Shown here in pieces: positions 17,042 through 25,526 of a DNA stretch of 64,000 bases (positions are counted from its first letter, which is position 1; each line of letters opens with the position of its first letter). The position numbers and the translations under genes were made by a program. Source of the stretch: Paenibacillus andongensis (GTDB lineage Bacteria; Bacillota; Bacilli; Paenibacillales; NBRC-103111); assembly GCF_025369935.1 (NCBI RefSeq), contig NZ_CP104467.1, positions 3,975,001-4,039,000 of the forward strand, written 5' to 3'. The notes under the pieces are model-generated. The model was given only the letters and a program-made list of their open reading frames with translations. It was not told the DNA's origin and ran no database searches.

Positions 17042-17557
17042 TCAATTCATTACAGGAATAGGTAGAATATCATCTGCGACTACTCCACGAGTCATTGCAG
17101 TTAGACCTGTTCTAGTTAATTCCAAGATGCCGTAGGGTCTCACCAGCTTTATTAATGAATCAATTTTATTCTGATCACCTATAATTTCAATAATCAGACT
17201 ATCCAATGCGATGTCCACTATAGAAGCTCGGAAGGATTCAACAATACTAAAAATAGCCGGTTTCACTTTAGCTGCTGCATTTACCTTGATAAGCCCAAGC
17301 TCGCGGTCTATAATCGGAAACGCAGTTAATTCAATAATTTGAATAACATCAATTAGCTTGTTAAGCTGCTTATGCACTTGTTCCAGCATTTTATCGTCTC
17401 CAGATGTCACGATGATCATGCGGGACAACTCTGGTTCCTCTGATTGCCCTACAGTTATGCTGTCAATATTGAAACCGCGGCGTCCAAATAATCCTGCAAC
17501 CCTCTGCAAAACCCCCGGGTGGTTGTTAACAAGAACAGATAGCGTCTGACGTTTCAT
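17042..17557 (-). CDS. ilvH: Acetolactate synthase small (regulatory) subunit
   Basis: A 171-residue regulatory subunit of acetohydroxyacid synthase. The ACT domain at residues 1-75 (TLSVLVNNHPGVLQRVAGLFGRRGFNID) binds valine in the family, and the C-terminal domain has LELTRTGLTAMTRG. Its start overlaps the large-subunit gene by 4 nt. GGGGGATG precedes the ATG. Confidence 0.95.
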   Translation of the reverse strand: MKRQTLSVLVNNHPGVLQRVAGLFGRRGFNIDSITVGQSEEPELSRMIIVTSGDDKMLEQVHKQLNKLIDVIQIIELTAFPIIDRELGLIKVNAAAKVKPAIFSIVESFRASIVDIALDSLIIEIIGDQNKIDSLIKLVRPYGILELTRTGLTAMTRGVVADDILPIPVMN

Positions 17558-19299
17558 CTTTCATCCCCCATAAGCATTTCATCTATCGTGGAACCCGGCA
17601 TAACCATTGGATAAACATTCTCTTGCTGGCTGACAACAAAATCGATAACTACAGGCCCTTGTATTTCCAAGGCTTTATCCCACACCTTTCGAGCCTCTTC
17701 TTTATTTGTTGCCCTGAGACCTACAACACCATAAGCTTCTGCCAGTTTTACGAAATCTGGACTACCAGAGAGTTCCATATGACTAAAGCGATTATCGTAA
17801 ATGATTTCTTGCCATTGCCGTATCATGCCAAGAACCTGATTATTTAAAATGACGATTTTCAAGGGAATGTTATGGATTGCACAAATCGCTAGCTCTTGTG
17901 CACACATTTGAATCCCGCCGTCTCCATTGATGGACACCACAAGTCGGTCACCTAGCCCTACCTGTGCTCCGATCGCCGAAGGTAAACCAAAGCCCATCGT
18001 TCCAAGTCCACCCGAGGTAATTAACGAACGCGGATTCTTAAATTTATAAAACTGAGCTGCCCACATTTGATGTTGGCCCACGTCTGTAGTGATGACCGCC
18101 TCACCATTGGTTGTTTCGCTGATCATCTCTATAACGAATTGTGGCTTTAAAGTTATATCCGAATCCGTGTAATGAAGAGGATATCTTTTTTTGTTTTCTT
18201 GAATTTCTTTCAACCACAGCTCTGAATTTGCTGGTTTTGCAAGAAGGTTAGCTCGTTGAAGCACAGATTTCACATCACCAATACAAGGGATCGCTGTTTG
18301 AACGATTTTAGCAATTTCTGCTGGATCGATATCAATATGCGCGATTGTTTTCGCCCTAGGGGCAAAACCGCTGGCTTTCATCGTTACTCTGTCGTCAAAC
18401 CGTGCTCCAATACTGATGAGAAGATCGCAATTTTGTAAGGCTTTGTTTGCTGTATATGTGCCATGCATCCCAGGCATGCCCATCCATAATTCATGTGCAC
18501 TTGGAAATGCGCCTAAACCAAGCAAAGTCGTTGTAACTGGTATCCGGGTTTTATCTACAAATTCAAGTAACTCCTTGGAAGCATCCGAATAAATAACGCC
18601 CCCTCCTGCCAGAATAACAGGACGTTCGGCTTCTTTGATAGCCATAATTATTTTTTCGATTTGTGTTAAATTGGGTTGAATGTCTGGGTGATATCCCCGA
18701 ATCTTAGGTTCATCTACAGGATATTGAAAGATCATCGTTTGACTCGATATATCCTTTGGGATGTCAATCAGCACTGGCCCCTTTCGTCCGGTCGAAGCAA
18801 TATAAAATGCTTCATGAATGATCTTTGGTAACTCATTAACATCACGTACTAAATAATTGTGCTTTGAGATAGGCATCGTGATCCCGGTGATATCTGCTTC
18901 CTGAAATGCATCGCTACCGAGTAAGGCTCTCGACACATTTCCGGTAATCACAACTAAAGGAACAGAGTCCATATTCGCTGTGGCAATACCTGTAACTAAA
19001 TTAGTTGCTCCAGGTCCTGATGTTGCAAAGCAAACCCCAACTTTTCCTGTAGCCCGCGCATATCCATCTGCAGCGTGAATAGCCCCCTGCTCATGTCGAG
19101 CTAAAATATGTTTAAATTCTGGAATCTCTTGAATAGCGTCGTAAATATTTAAGATACTTCCTCCTGGAATCCCAAAAACACTATCCACACCTTCAATTAG
19201 CAGGCTTCTTAAAAGTGCTTCTGATCCAGTTACCATATCACTCTGCTTAAATCTATTAAGCCATTCATCCTTAGAATACTGTCCCTCAATCTCTTTCAT
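17554..19299 (-). CDS. ilvB: Acetolactate synthase large (catalytic) subunit
   Basis: A 581-residue ThDP enzyme. It has the N-terminal PYR domain with the catalytic Glu in LARHEQGAIHAADGYARATG (about residue 65), the central FAD-binding domain, and the C-terminal PP domain with GDGGIQMCAQELAICAIHNIPLKIVILNN as the ThDP/Mg site. It condenses pyruvate to acetolactate, the first common step of branched-chain amino acid synthesis. The pair is not with ilvC or leu genes; a divergent LysR gene replaces the T-box leader usual for ilv operons in Bacillales. No T-box is visible in the 190-bp gap. Confidence 0.95.
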   Translation of the reverse strand: MKEIEGQYSKDEWLNRFKQSDMVTGSEALLRSLLIEGVDSVFGIPGGSILNIYDAIQEIPEFKHILARHEQGAIHAADGYARATGKVGVCFATSGPGATNLVTGIATANMDSVPLVVITGNVSRALLGSDAFQEADITGITMPISKHNYLVRDVNELPKIIHEAFYIASTGRKGPVLIDIPKDISSQTMIFQYPVDEPKIRGYHPDIQPNLTQIEKIIMAIKEAERPVILAGGGVIYSDASKELLEFVDKTRIPVTTTLLGLGAFPSAHELWMGMPGMHGTYTANKALQNCDLLISIGARFDDRVTMKASGFAPRAKTIAHIDIDPAEIAKIVQTAIPCIGDVKSVLQRANLLAKPANSELWLKEIQENKKRYPLHYTDSDITLKPQFVIEMISETTNGEAVITTDVGQHQMWAAQFYKFKNPRSLITSGGLGTMGFGLPSAIGAQVGLGDRLVVSINGDGGIQMCAQELAICAIHNIPLKIVILNNQVLGMIRQWQEIIYDNRFSHMELSGSPDFVKLAEAYGVVGLRATNKEEARKVWDKALEIQGPVVIDFVVSQQENVYPMVMPGSTIDEMLMGDER

Positions 19300-19489
19300 T
19301 ATTTCCCCTCCCGATTTCCCAAAGCTAAAACTACTTATATTCTAATGCGTTGTAATTTAAAATTAGTTAATTTAAAGCAAGTTTCTTGTTTGCTTGTTGG
19401 TTATGTTATCATGAAGTTAGCTATTCATGTTATGAAATGATTCAATAACCGTTATTTCGAAATTAGATAACTAAGGAGACGACTTCATA
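19300..19489. promoter_or_regulatory. Divergent lysR-ilvB control region
   Basis: 190 bp, AT-rich, with a T-N11-A-like dyad region around TTATCATGAAGTTAGC and TATTCATGTTATG (about 19407-19440), suitable for LysR binding. TAAGGAG serves lysR, GGGAGGGG serves ilvB. No T-box element seen. Confidence 0.4.
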
Positions 19490-20395
19490 ATGATTGAGTT
19501 GTTAGAAGGAAGATTTTTCAAGACTTTCATTGCAGTAATGGAGGAAAAAAGCTTTAATCGTGCGTCAGAAAAATTGGGATATGTCCAATCAACAGTTACA
19601 AATCATATTCAATTATTGGAACGAGCATGTGGTCAAAAACTATTTCACCGTTTATCAAAAGGAGTAAAACCAACTGAAGCTGGCCTAAAACTTGCTAAAT
19701 TTGCCCATCAGTTTGTACATTTAGGGCTGTCTTTAGAAAAAGCTATGGATGAATCGAATCAACTAAAAGGAACTATTCACCTAAGCATGCATGAATCTTT
19801 TTTTGTGACGAGAATGTTTTCGCTTATAGAACAGTTTCAGTATGATTATCCGAAGGTTAAGTTTAAGTTAGAAACTGGCTATCACCAGGATGTTATTGAC
19901 GATGTTTTGCAGCATGTCGTTGATTTTGGATTTGTTCCGCGAAATCCCCAACGAGATGACCTTTACTTTTTCCCCATGTTACAAGAAGAGTTAATTTTTA
20001 TCGCCTCTGATGAGTTGACGAGAAAAGTTGAAGTGGATGGTCTGAAAGTGTTAAACGGTGAATCCGTTCTCAGCTTTGGTAACAGTTGTTTGTACTACAC
20101 TCATGCTGTCAAAGTATTAGTGGAGGCTGGAGTAGAAGCTAGTAGTGCTATTCAATATCCAAGCATTGAAATGATCAAAAAAGCTGTAAAATGCGGCATA
20201 GGTTTCGCATTAATTCCTAAAGTAGCAGCGGAAAAAGAATTGAATGATGGGGAAGTCAGATCGTTGTCTTTAAGCACAAGGATTTTCTCCACCCATGGAA
20301 TGATTGTAAATAAAGACAGGGCACTAAACTTTCCAGCTCAAATGTTCAAAGCATTCGTATTGGATACATACTCCATGCCGGACGATATGGATTGA
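19490..20395 (+). CDS. LysR-family transcriptional regulator
   Basis: A 301-residue LysR protein: helix-turn-helix in EEKSFNRASEKLGYVQSTVTNHI and a substrate-binding domain from about residue 95, with IEMIKKAVKCGIGFALIP. Divergent from ilvB, so it probably controls ilvBH and the genes behind it. Its position suggests sensing of a branched-chain or acetolactate-related metabolite (inference). TAAGGAG lies upstream of the ATG. Confidence 0.9.
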   Translation: MIELLEGRFFKTFIAVMEEKSFNRASEKLGYVQSTVTNHIQLLERACGQKLFHRLSKGVKPTEAGLKLAKFAHQFVHLGLSLEKAMDESNQLKGTIHLSMHESFFVTRMFSLIEQFQYDYPKVKFKLETGYHQDVIDDVLQHVVDFGFVPRNPQRDDLYFFPMLQEELIFIASDELTRKVEVDGLKVLNGESVLSFGNSCLYYTHAVKVLVEAGVEASSAIQYPSIEMIKKAVKCGIGFALIPKVAAEKELNDGEVRSLSLSTRIFSTHGMIVNKDRALNFPAQMFKAFVLDTYSMPDDMD

Positions 20396-20441
20396 AATTG
20401 TGCTTCGAAAACCTTCTCAGGAGTACAACTTCTTTGAAAAT

Positions 20442-20486
20442 AAAACAACCAACGTTGACATCTTCCAAGCCAAAGTTGGTTGTTTT
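20442..20486 (+). terminator. Rho-independent terminator of lysR
   Basis: A 12-bp stem AAAACAACCAAC/GTTGGTTGTTTT followed by a T-rich stretch. It also faces the end of the tautomerase operon. Confidence 0.75.
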
Positions 20487-20534
20487 CATTTACTCATTTT
20501 TTCGGCTCTTCGCTATTCATTATTATTCCTGCAA

Positions 20535-20771
20535 TTATTTCATCTTCTCGGCAAGCTTCTTGCGATATTCCAAGGCAGGCAGTCCACCCCAACCCCAATT
20601 ATCGGTGTCAACTTCTTCAATAACAACGAAAGTAGATTCTAACGGTTTATTCAAAACATTGAGCAAAACCTCGCTGATCCCTTTAATAAGCGCGGCCTTC
20701 TCTTCAGCTGTGATTGACAGACGATCTGGTGTGGTGCCTTCACGGGTTACTTGGATATTTACGATCGGCAT
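20535..20771 (-). CDS. 4-oxalocrotonate tautomerase-like protein
   Basis: A 78-residue protein starting MPIVNIQVTREG, so proline would be the N-terminal catalytic base after removal of Met, the hallmark of the tautomerase superfamily. An arginine near residue 11 is also present. The start at 20771 is chosen for this proline and because GGGGAGA lies 7 nt upstream. Last gene of the five-gene redox operon 23153-20535. Confidence 0.85.
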   Translation of the reverse strand: MPIVNIQVTREGTTPDRLSITAEEKAALIKGISEVLLNVLNKPLESTFVVIEEVDTDNWGWGGLPALEYRKKLAEKMK

Positions 20772-20840
20772 AGATATTCTCCCCATTCCTATTAAAATTT
20801 GATCTCTAACTTGCTATTAGCTTTGCCCGATTTACTAGGT

Positions 20841-21581
20841 TTACTTAGTTCCAGCGTTTTGCCCACCATCAACATAGAGGATCTCACCTGTAACAAAGTT
20901 GGCAGAATCCAAGTAAAGGACGGCATCGACGATATCCTGAGATTCGCCCATGCGTCCCATAGGATGTAAACTAGCTAGTGCCTCATGTGTTTCAACAGCA
21001 TGCATAGGTGTTTTGATGACTCCCGGCGAAACGGCGTTCACGCGAATACCGCTCGACGCATACTCAATTGCCAATGATTTTGTAGCCGACTTTAGACCGC
21101 CCTTCGTCAATGAGGCAAGTACAGAAGGAACGTTCACTGACGGTTGATCAACCAGACTTGTCGTAATATTTACAATGTGTCCTGACCCTTGTTTCAGCAT
21201 TTCAGTCACCGCACGTTGGGTAACGTGGAAGAAGCCAACGACATTCGTGGATAAATACGTTACAAAATCCTCTTCGGTATACTCTGTAAATGGTTTAGAC
21301 ATAAAGATACCTGCATTATTAACTAGCGTATCAATGCGTCCGAAGTGAACCAGCCCTTCTTCAATTAAGCGCTGCGCGACCTTAGGATCGGCGATATTAC
21401 CAGCTACGAAACGCACTTTTCTTCCTGTAGGATCGATTTCTTTGGCAACCTCAGCCAATGCCTCTTCGCGGCGCCCATTAATGACAACATTCGCTCCCCG
21501 ATTCACCATCTCAATCGCCATTGCTTTCCCTAGACCGCTGCTTCCACCAGTAATCACTACTACTTTTCCTTGTATAGTCAT
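20841..21581 (-). CDS. SDR-family protein lacking the catalytic tyrosine, paralogue 2
   Basis: A 246-residue short-chain dehydrogenase/reductase closely similar to 12221-12964. TGGSSGLG, NNAG and VNAVSPGVIKTPMH are present. At the catalytic YxxxK position the sequence is ASLTK, again with alanine for tyrosine. It lies in the operon NIPSNAP-reductase-DsbA-SDR-tautomerase, 49 bp after the DsbA gene. Confidence 0.88.
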   Translation of the reverse strand: MTIQGKVVVITGGSSGLGKAMAIEMVNRGANVVINGRREEALAEVAKEIDPTGRKVRFVAGNIADPKVAQRLIEEGLVHFGRIDTLVNNAGIFMSKPFTEYTEEDFVTYLSTNVVGFFHVTQRAVTEMLKQGSGHIVNITTSLVDQPSVNVPSVLASLTKGGLKSATKSLAIEYASSGIRVNAVSPGVIKTPMHAVETHEALASLHPMGRMGESQDIVDAVLYLDSANFVTGEILYVDGGQNAGTK

Positions 21582-21630
21582 TGGTTATTCTCCTTTATGA
21601 TTTTCTAGATGTTGATCGTTTCAAGTGGGT

Positions 21631-22260
21631 TTACATTTGTTCAAACAATTTAACAAAGTCAGCAGGTGATTGCAGCCCAGATAAGCTAATTTCTTCATTA
21701 ATAACAAAGAATGGAACCCCTCTGACACCGAGTTTTTGCGCGCTTCGTTGTCCTAGTTCTACTTTTTCTAGCCCTTCACCTTGAGTAAGCCGCTCCTTTA
21801 GATCCGCGGCGTCACTAACCCCGATGGATGATCCTATTTTCACAAGTTCATCCACATCCCCGATATTTACACCCTCTTCAAAATAAGCCGTATATATTTT
21901 CTCTATCAATTGCACTTTTAGGTGCTCAGGGGTCATTGATATTAACTGATGAGATAACGTTGTATTAGGCGTATATTTGACGATATCCATATTATATTTA
22001 AGACCAAAGTGTTTCCCGTTTTCGTTATATTGCTTCTTCCTTGCTTCGAATTGAGGAACTCCGCCTAAGCGGCCAATCATCACCTGCCGATAATCTTCTC
22101 CCTCCGTATGAATTCCAGGGTTAATCTGAAAGGCATTCCAACGTACGGTTGCCTTTTTACCTGCTGGCAATTGCTTCAGAGCGGTCAACAGACTAGTCGT
22201 TCCCATACGGCACCAAGGGCAACTAGTATCCATATAAACGTCAATCAACAATTCATTCAT
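21631..22260 (-). CDS. DsbA-family (FrnE-like) oxidoreductase
   Basis: A 209-residue cytoplasmic thioredoxin-fold protein. The active-site CPWC is at residues 14-17 and the cis-proline is in RGVPFFVINEE. Length and N-terminal LIDVYMDTSCPWCRMG fit FrnE/2-hydroxychromene-isomerase-like DsbA proteins, associated with thiol or oxidative stress. There is no signal peptide. Its ATG overlaps the reductase stop (4 nt), showing tight coupling. Confidence 0.9.
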   Translation of the reverse strand: MNELLIDVYMDTSCPWCRMGTTSLLTALKQLPAGKKATVRWNAFQINPGIHTEGEDYRQVMIGRLGGVPQFEARKKQYNENGKHFGLKYNMDIVKYTPNTTLSHQLISMTPEHLKVQLIEKIYTAYFEEGVNIGDVDELVKIGSSIGVSDAADLKERLTQGEGLEKVELGQRSAQKLGVRGVPFFVINEEISLSGLQSPADFVKLFEQM

Positions 22261-22802
22261 TTACTTACCACCTCAGCTGACCGCACAGTTTTAATATGAT
22301 TTACAAAATCGATACTACTTTGAGTTAATCTTTCATCCGTCACGTCAGAAGTATCGTTTAGAACGAAGTGAGGCAGATATATGGCACTAATAAAGCGAGT
22401 GAGCGCTTGAATTGGTCGTAAAATTTCTTCCATTGTAAAACGGTTGGATCCGTTTGCTTGATAAGACTCTTCTGTACCATAAGCCGAAATCGCAACGCCG
22501 ATTTCCTTACCAACTGTTTTAGTAGCTTCTGGTCCATATGCCCAATTGTATAGCAAGACGGAGTCAAACCACTTTTTCAGTAATGGCGGTGTGCTGTACC
22601 AATATAACGGGTATTGAAAAATAATCCGATCGTGCGCCTCGATCAACTGCTGCTCTCTAGCAACATCGATATTTTCGTCTGGGTACTCTTTGTATAATTC
22701 ATGGATCGTGATATCGTCATGCTTTTGCAGCTCGTTTACCCATGATTTGTTCCAATTGGATGCCTCGATGTTCGGGTGAGTTACGATAACTAAAATTTTC
22801 AT
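22257..22802 (-). CDS. NAD(P)H oxidoreductase, flavodoxin-like fold, paralogue 2
   Basis: A 181-residue paralogue of 13223-13765 with the same FQYPLYWYSTPPLLKKWFD flavin segment and AYGTEESYQANGSNRF loop. Predicted cytoplasmic quinone or electrophile reductase. Second gene of the TetR-controlled operon. Confidence 0.9.
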   Translation of the reverse strand: MKILVIVTHPNIEASNWNKSWVNELQKHDDITIHELYKEYPDENIDVAREQQLIEAHDRIIFQYPLYWYSTPPLLKKWFDSVLLYNWAYGPEATKTVGKEIGVAISAYGTEESYQANGSNRFTMEEILRPIQALTRFISAIYLPHFVLNDTSDVTDERLTQSSIDFVNHIKTVRSAEVVSK

Positions 22803-22829
22803 TTTTATTTGCTCCTATTCATAATAGAT

Positions 22830-23153
22830 TTATTTGTTTTCGAAAAATGGGACATCTTTCATAAAAATACTTTCTTGTTTCTTAACTAACGGTCCATTAA
22901 GTTCTGATAGTCGTCTTACTTCCATCCATTCAGGGTCGTTGCGGAATCTATCATAGTTCAGGTTACGTTCCTCCATGGAGGCATGTTCGACAATATAATA
23001 GAGACGGTTACTTGATTCATCTAAATCTTCCCAAAAAAGCGTTATTTTCATATGATGTTTGTTAAATAATTGAATAACATGATCCCTGAATCTATCTAAA
23101 ATAACCTTCATCTTGCCAGGATTAATATCATAAATCCGCAGTTCATATATCAT
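22830..23153 (-). CDS. NIPSNAP-family protein, paralogue 2
   Basis: A 107-residue protein starting MIYELRIYDINPGKMKVIL, the counterpart of 11840-12163. First gene of the redox operon; the TetR palindrome lies 47 bp before its ATG. Function within the family is not established. Confidence 0.82.
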   Translation of the reverse strand: MIYELRIYDINPGKMKVILDRFRDHVIQLFNKHHMKITLFWEDLDESSNRLYYIVEHASMEERNLNYDRFRNDPEWMEVRRLSELNGPLVKKQESIFMKDVPFFENK

Positions 23154-23200
23154 CCTTTACGTCTCCTAGTAGAAAGTGTTTTTTCATTCATCCATTCAAT

Positions 23201-23218
23201 TTACCTATTAAAAGGTAG
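23201..23218. promoter_or_regulatory. Putative TetR operator (copy 3)
   Basis: TTACCTATTAAAAGGTAG, differing from the 12985 copy by one base, in the promoter region of the NIPSNAP-led operon. Confidence 0.7.
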
Positions 23219-23249
23219 GCGCGTATTAAAAAAAAGACTGGCCTTCTTT

Positions 23250-23819
23250 TTAGGTTAGGCCGGCAATTAATCCTTCAGCAATCACTTCGAACCTACTTTT
23301 ATCCCGAAAGCTTCTTGCAAGCAATTGCGCTCCTTGAAGAGAAGCCAAAAATTTATGGGCTTGCACATCCGCAGCACCTTCAAATTTGATATGCCCTTCT
23401 CGACGCCCCTGATTCAATACTCGTTCCAACCATGTTAAGTTAGCGGTTAAAAACTGTGATAACCTGACACGAACTTTCTCTGATAAAGTAGGCAATTCAG
23501 TAGAAAGCATGACACTCAAACACGTGCAGTAATCCTGAACAGGGCCATCGAATATTAAGATGAATTTGCGCAGTTTCTCTAAGTTGTTCTGTGCTTCGAC
23601 GTCGATTTGAGCAATTGCAGTCAAAGATTGTTTGTGATAACGTGCTATCAACGCTTCTCCTAAATCCTCTTTGTTAGGGAAATGGTAATGAATGCTGGCC
23701 GTGCGTATCCCGACTATTTCTGCAATATGTGCATAGCTGAATCCGTTAAATCCGACTTCTTGCACGATGATCTGAGCAGTATCTAAAATAATCTCTGCAG
23801 TATTCTTATGAATGCTCAT
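23250..23819 (-). CDS. TetR/AcrR-family repressor, paralogue 2
   Basis: A 189-residue TetR regulator with the same layout as 3686-4255, including FSYAHIAEIVGIRTASIHYHF and the YCTCLSVM segment. Transcribed towards the redox operon, 96 bp upstream of it. The palindrome at 23828-23845 overlaps its AAAGGTAG ribosome site, so it should repress itself and the operon. Confidence 0.9.
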   Translation of the reverse strand: MSIHKNTAEIILDTAQIIVQEVGFNGFSYAHIAEIVGIRTASIHYHFPNKEDLGEALIARYHKQSLTAIAQIDVEAQNNLEKLRKFILIFDGPVQDYCTCLSVMLSTELPTLSEKVRVRLSQFLTANLTWLERVLNQGRREGHIKFEGAADVQAHKFLASLQGAQLLARSFRDKSRFEVIAEGLIAGLT

Positions 23820-23827
23820 TACACATT

Positions 23828-23845
23828 CTACCTTTTAGTAGATAG
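23828..23845. promoter_or_regulatory. Putative TetR operator (copy 4)
   Basis: CTACCTTTTAGTAGATAG, nearly the same as the operator before paralogue 1, including its overlap with the ribosome site. Confidence 0.7.
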
Positions 23846-23882
23846 AGTGTCATCTCCTTTCTTTCTCTGATATTCAACCGCC

Positions 23883-23962
23883 CACTCATCATACTATGAT
23901 CGCGTCATCATGCATAATACAGAATCGTGATACTGAATATCTCAATTTCAGATATCTGAGTG
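23883..23962. repeat. LysR-type control block, copy 3 of 3
   Basis: CACTCATCATACTATGAT, GCATAATACAGAATCGTGATACTGAATATCTC, TTTCAGATATCTGAG: the same block as 5573-5660, upstream of tetR paralogue 2. No LysR or MFS gene remains here. Confidence 0.6.
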
Positions 23963-24163
23963 TACAGCGCATAGGTGAATGCCACACTGCGAATCATATT
24001 CATGATGGATATATGAAAAAAAGCACCCTGAGGATTGCTTCTTCATTAATTCGTTTTGAATGAGATGTTTCAAATATCAGCAGTGACCCGTTATAGATCC
24101 GTTCGCTGGCCAGCATCTTGAACCAATCAACATCTTACAAGGGAGCTTTTTAATATTAGGAAT
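23963..24163. other. Intergenic, no gene seen
   Basis: No reading frame with a plausible ribosome site. A weak hairpin AAGCA/TGCTT at about 24020-24041 is the only structure noticed. Confidence 0.4.
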
Positions 24164-24210
24164 GCTGCCGTTAGCGTGAAAGCGGCAGCCGATCGTCATG
24201 ACCGGCTGCC
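24164..24210. repeat. Dispersed repeat with GGCAGCCG hairpin
   Basis: GCTGCCGTTAGCGTGAAAGC followed by GGCAGCCG-atcgtcatgac-CGGCTGCC. Same element as 598-646. Confidence 0.5.
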
Positions 24211-24339
24211 TGCTAGATCTTGTTATGAAGCTATCGTTGCCCGTTGAATGGACAATCTGGTTCCAAATTTTTATCTGTTTATCGGGAGTTCCTATTCGAA
24301 AAGAACATATATGGTTCTTTTGTGTAGTGGAAATGAGTT

Positions 24340-24671
24340 ATTGCTTGTTGAAAGCCGGACTCTCATTATTTTGAATATCGTCATTAGAGGTAAGCGAGAC
24401 AGCATATTCTGCAGGAAATAAGCGTCCCATGGGAAATGCTCCGTAATTCCCAATCAGACGATATCATACGATGCGGCTCGATCCGGTTAAAATAAGTACG
24501 ACTCCGCCAATTTTAGGCATTATGGCAAGCTAGGTCGTTATACCAAAAGCAAAGTGCAGCTGGCCGGACGGTTCTAACGGAACTTCGAATGATGGTCATC
24601 ACGAAAACGGGGCCAATCATGGTGAGCGAAGCCAATAAATGCAAAACGAGCAGTAATCCAAACAAACCCAT
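24340..24671 (-). pseudogene. Degraded DUF2269-like membrane protein
   Basis: An ATG with AAGGGGG upstream opens MGLFGLLLVLHLLASLTMIG and continues to RSSVRTV. The frame then shifts, and the next frame reads GQLHFAFGITT-stop-LAIMPKIGGVVLILTGSSRIV-stop. The hydrophobic start and KIGGVVLILTG fit DUF2269/YubY-like membrane proteins. One frameshift and two stops make it a pseudogene. The far end is approximate. Confidence 0.55.
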
Positions 24672-24685
24672 TATCCCCCTTCTTC

Positions 24686-25414
24686 TCAGCGCACTGAAAT
24701 ATTGCTTTGATAAGCTAGACCGACCCTTTTTCTTTTAAACGCTCCTCCGAGCTCAATATGGTCCAACATACATATGGCGACATCGTCATAAGCAACATTT
24801 AGCTCTTGAAGTCGGCTGAACAAATGACCGGCTATTTCTGCCTCGGAATAGTCCTTGATCGTCTCCGGAATCGGAACGGGCAAGATTTCCGTTGTTACAT
24901 GCAGATGAACCGGATCTGGATGCTCTCTTGAATCAATCATTGTTCCCGGACACATAATGGACCAATCGAGCCCAGTCTGTTGTAGCCTTTCGAAATTCCG
25001 GTTGTGATTTCTAAACTCAGGTGGGAAACCGGGTAAATTGTTGCCGATAAGCTCAGTATGTGGAATATCCAGCAGGCCGGCTCCTCCCATTATCCATACC
25101 CGCCCAGAGAAACTAGGTTGCAATTCACATTGGCTTATAATGTTATCGACGATACGAACAAACTCTTCTCCCTGGCCCGCATGGCCAGCTGCGATAATAG
25201 CGGCGTCTTGATGCGCGAGCGCCTCACCGACGCTCACTGGGTCCATCATATCGTCCACGATCACCTTCACATGCTTTGCGGAATGCTCACCTAGTTGATC
25301 ATAAAGCTTCTCAGGATTTCGCACAAATGCGGTCATTTCATGCCCCATTTTTATCCCTTGTACCAACACTCTTCTCCCTGTATTCCCCGTCGCTCCAAAA
25401 ACAATAATTTTCAT
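24686..25414 (-). CDS. NAD(P)H-binding atypical SDR (NmrA-like)
   Basis: A 242-residue protein starting MKIIVFGATGNTGRRVLVQG, the GxxGxxG Rossmann motif of NAD(P)-binding extended/atypical SDRs such as NmrA-like and flavin-reductase-like proteins. DWSIMCPGTMIDS follows the usual pattern. The start at 25414 is chosen for its GAGGAGG site; an earlier in-frame ATG lacks one. A palindrome at 25511-25526 of the HxlR-operator type lies in the promoter region. Confidence 0.85.
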   Translation of the reverse strand: MKIIVFGATGNTGRRVLVQGIKMGHEMTAFVRNPEKLYDQLGEHSAKHVKVIVDDMMDPVSVGEALAHQDAAIIAAGHAGQGEEFVRIVDNIISQCELQPSFSGRVWIMGGAGLLDIPHTELIGNNLPGFPPEFRNHNRNFERLQQTGLDWSIMCPGTMIDSREHPDPVHLHVTTEILPVPIPETIKDYSEAEIAGHLFSRLQELNVAYDDVAICMLDHIELGGAFKRKRVGLAYQSNISVR

Positions 25415-25510
25415 TGTTCTTTCCTCCTCTTTAATGGACCCCAATATTTGGTTAACTCAAGCTTAGCATCGCTTCAAAATTATGTTAAGAACCCACTTTA
25501 AAGTAGGGTA

Positions 25511-25526
25511 CTTACTTAAAAGTAAG
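25511..25526. promoter_or_regulatory. Putative HxlR/MarR-type operator
   Basis: CTTACTTAAAAGTAAG, an inverted repeat of CTTACT/AGTAAG, 97 bp before the NmrA-like gene. TTACT...AGTAA palindromes are bound by HxlR-family regulators (YodB, CatR). No hxlR gene is visible in the window. Confidence 0.45.

Noticed and set aside
19300-19489. T-box or valine leader before ilvB
   Set aside because: No T-box sequence, specifier hairpin or terminator was found; a LysR gene is divergent instead.
20392-20802. 136-codon plus-strand frame after lysR
   Set aside because: It crosses a strong terminator and is antisense to the tautomerase gene with its conserved Pro-1.
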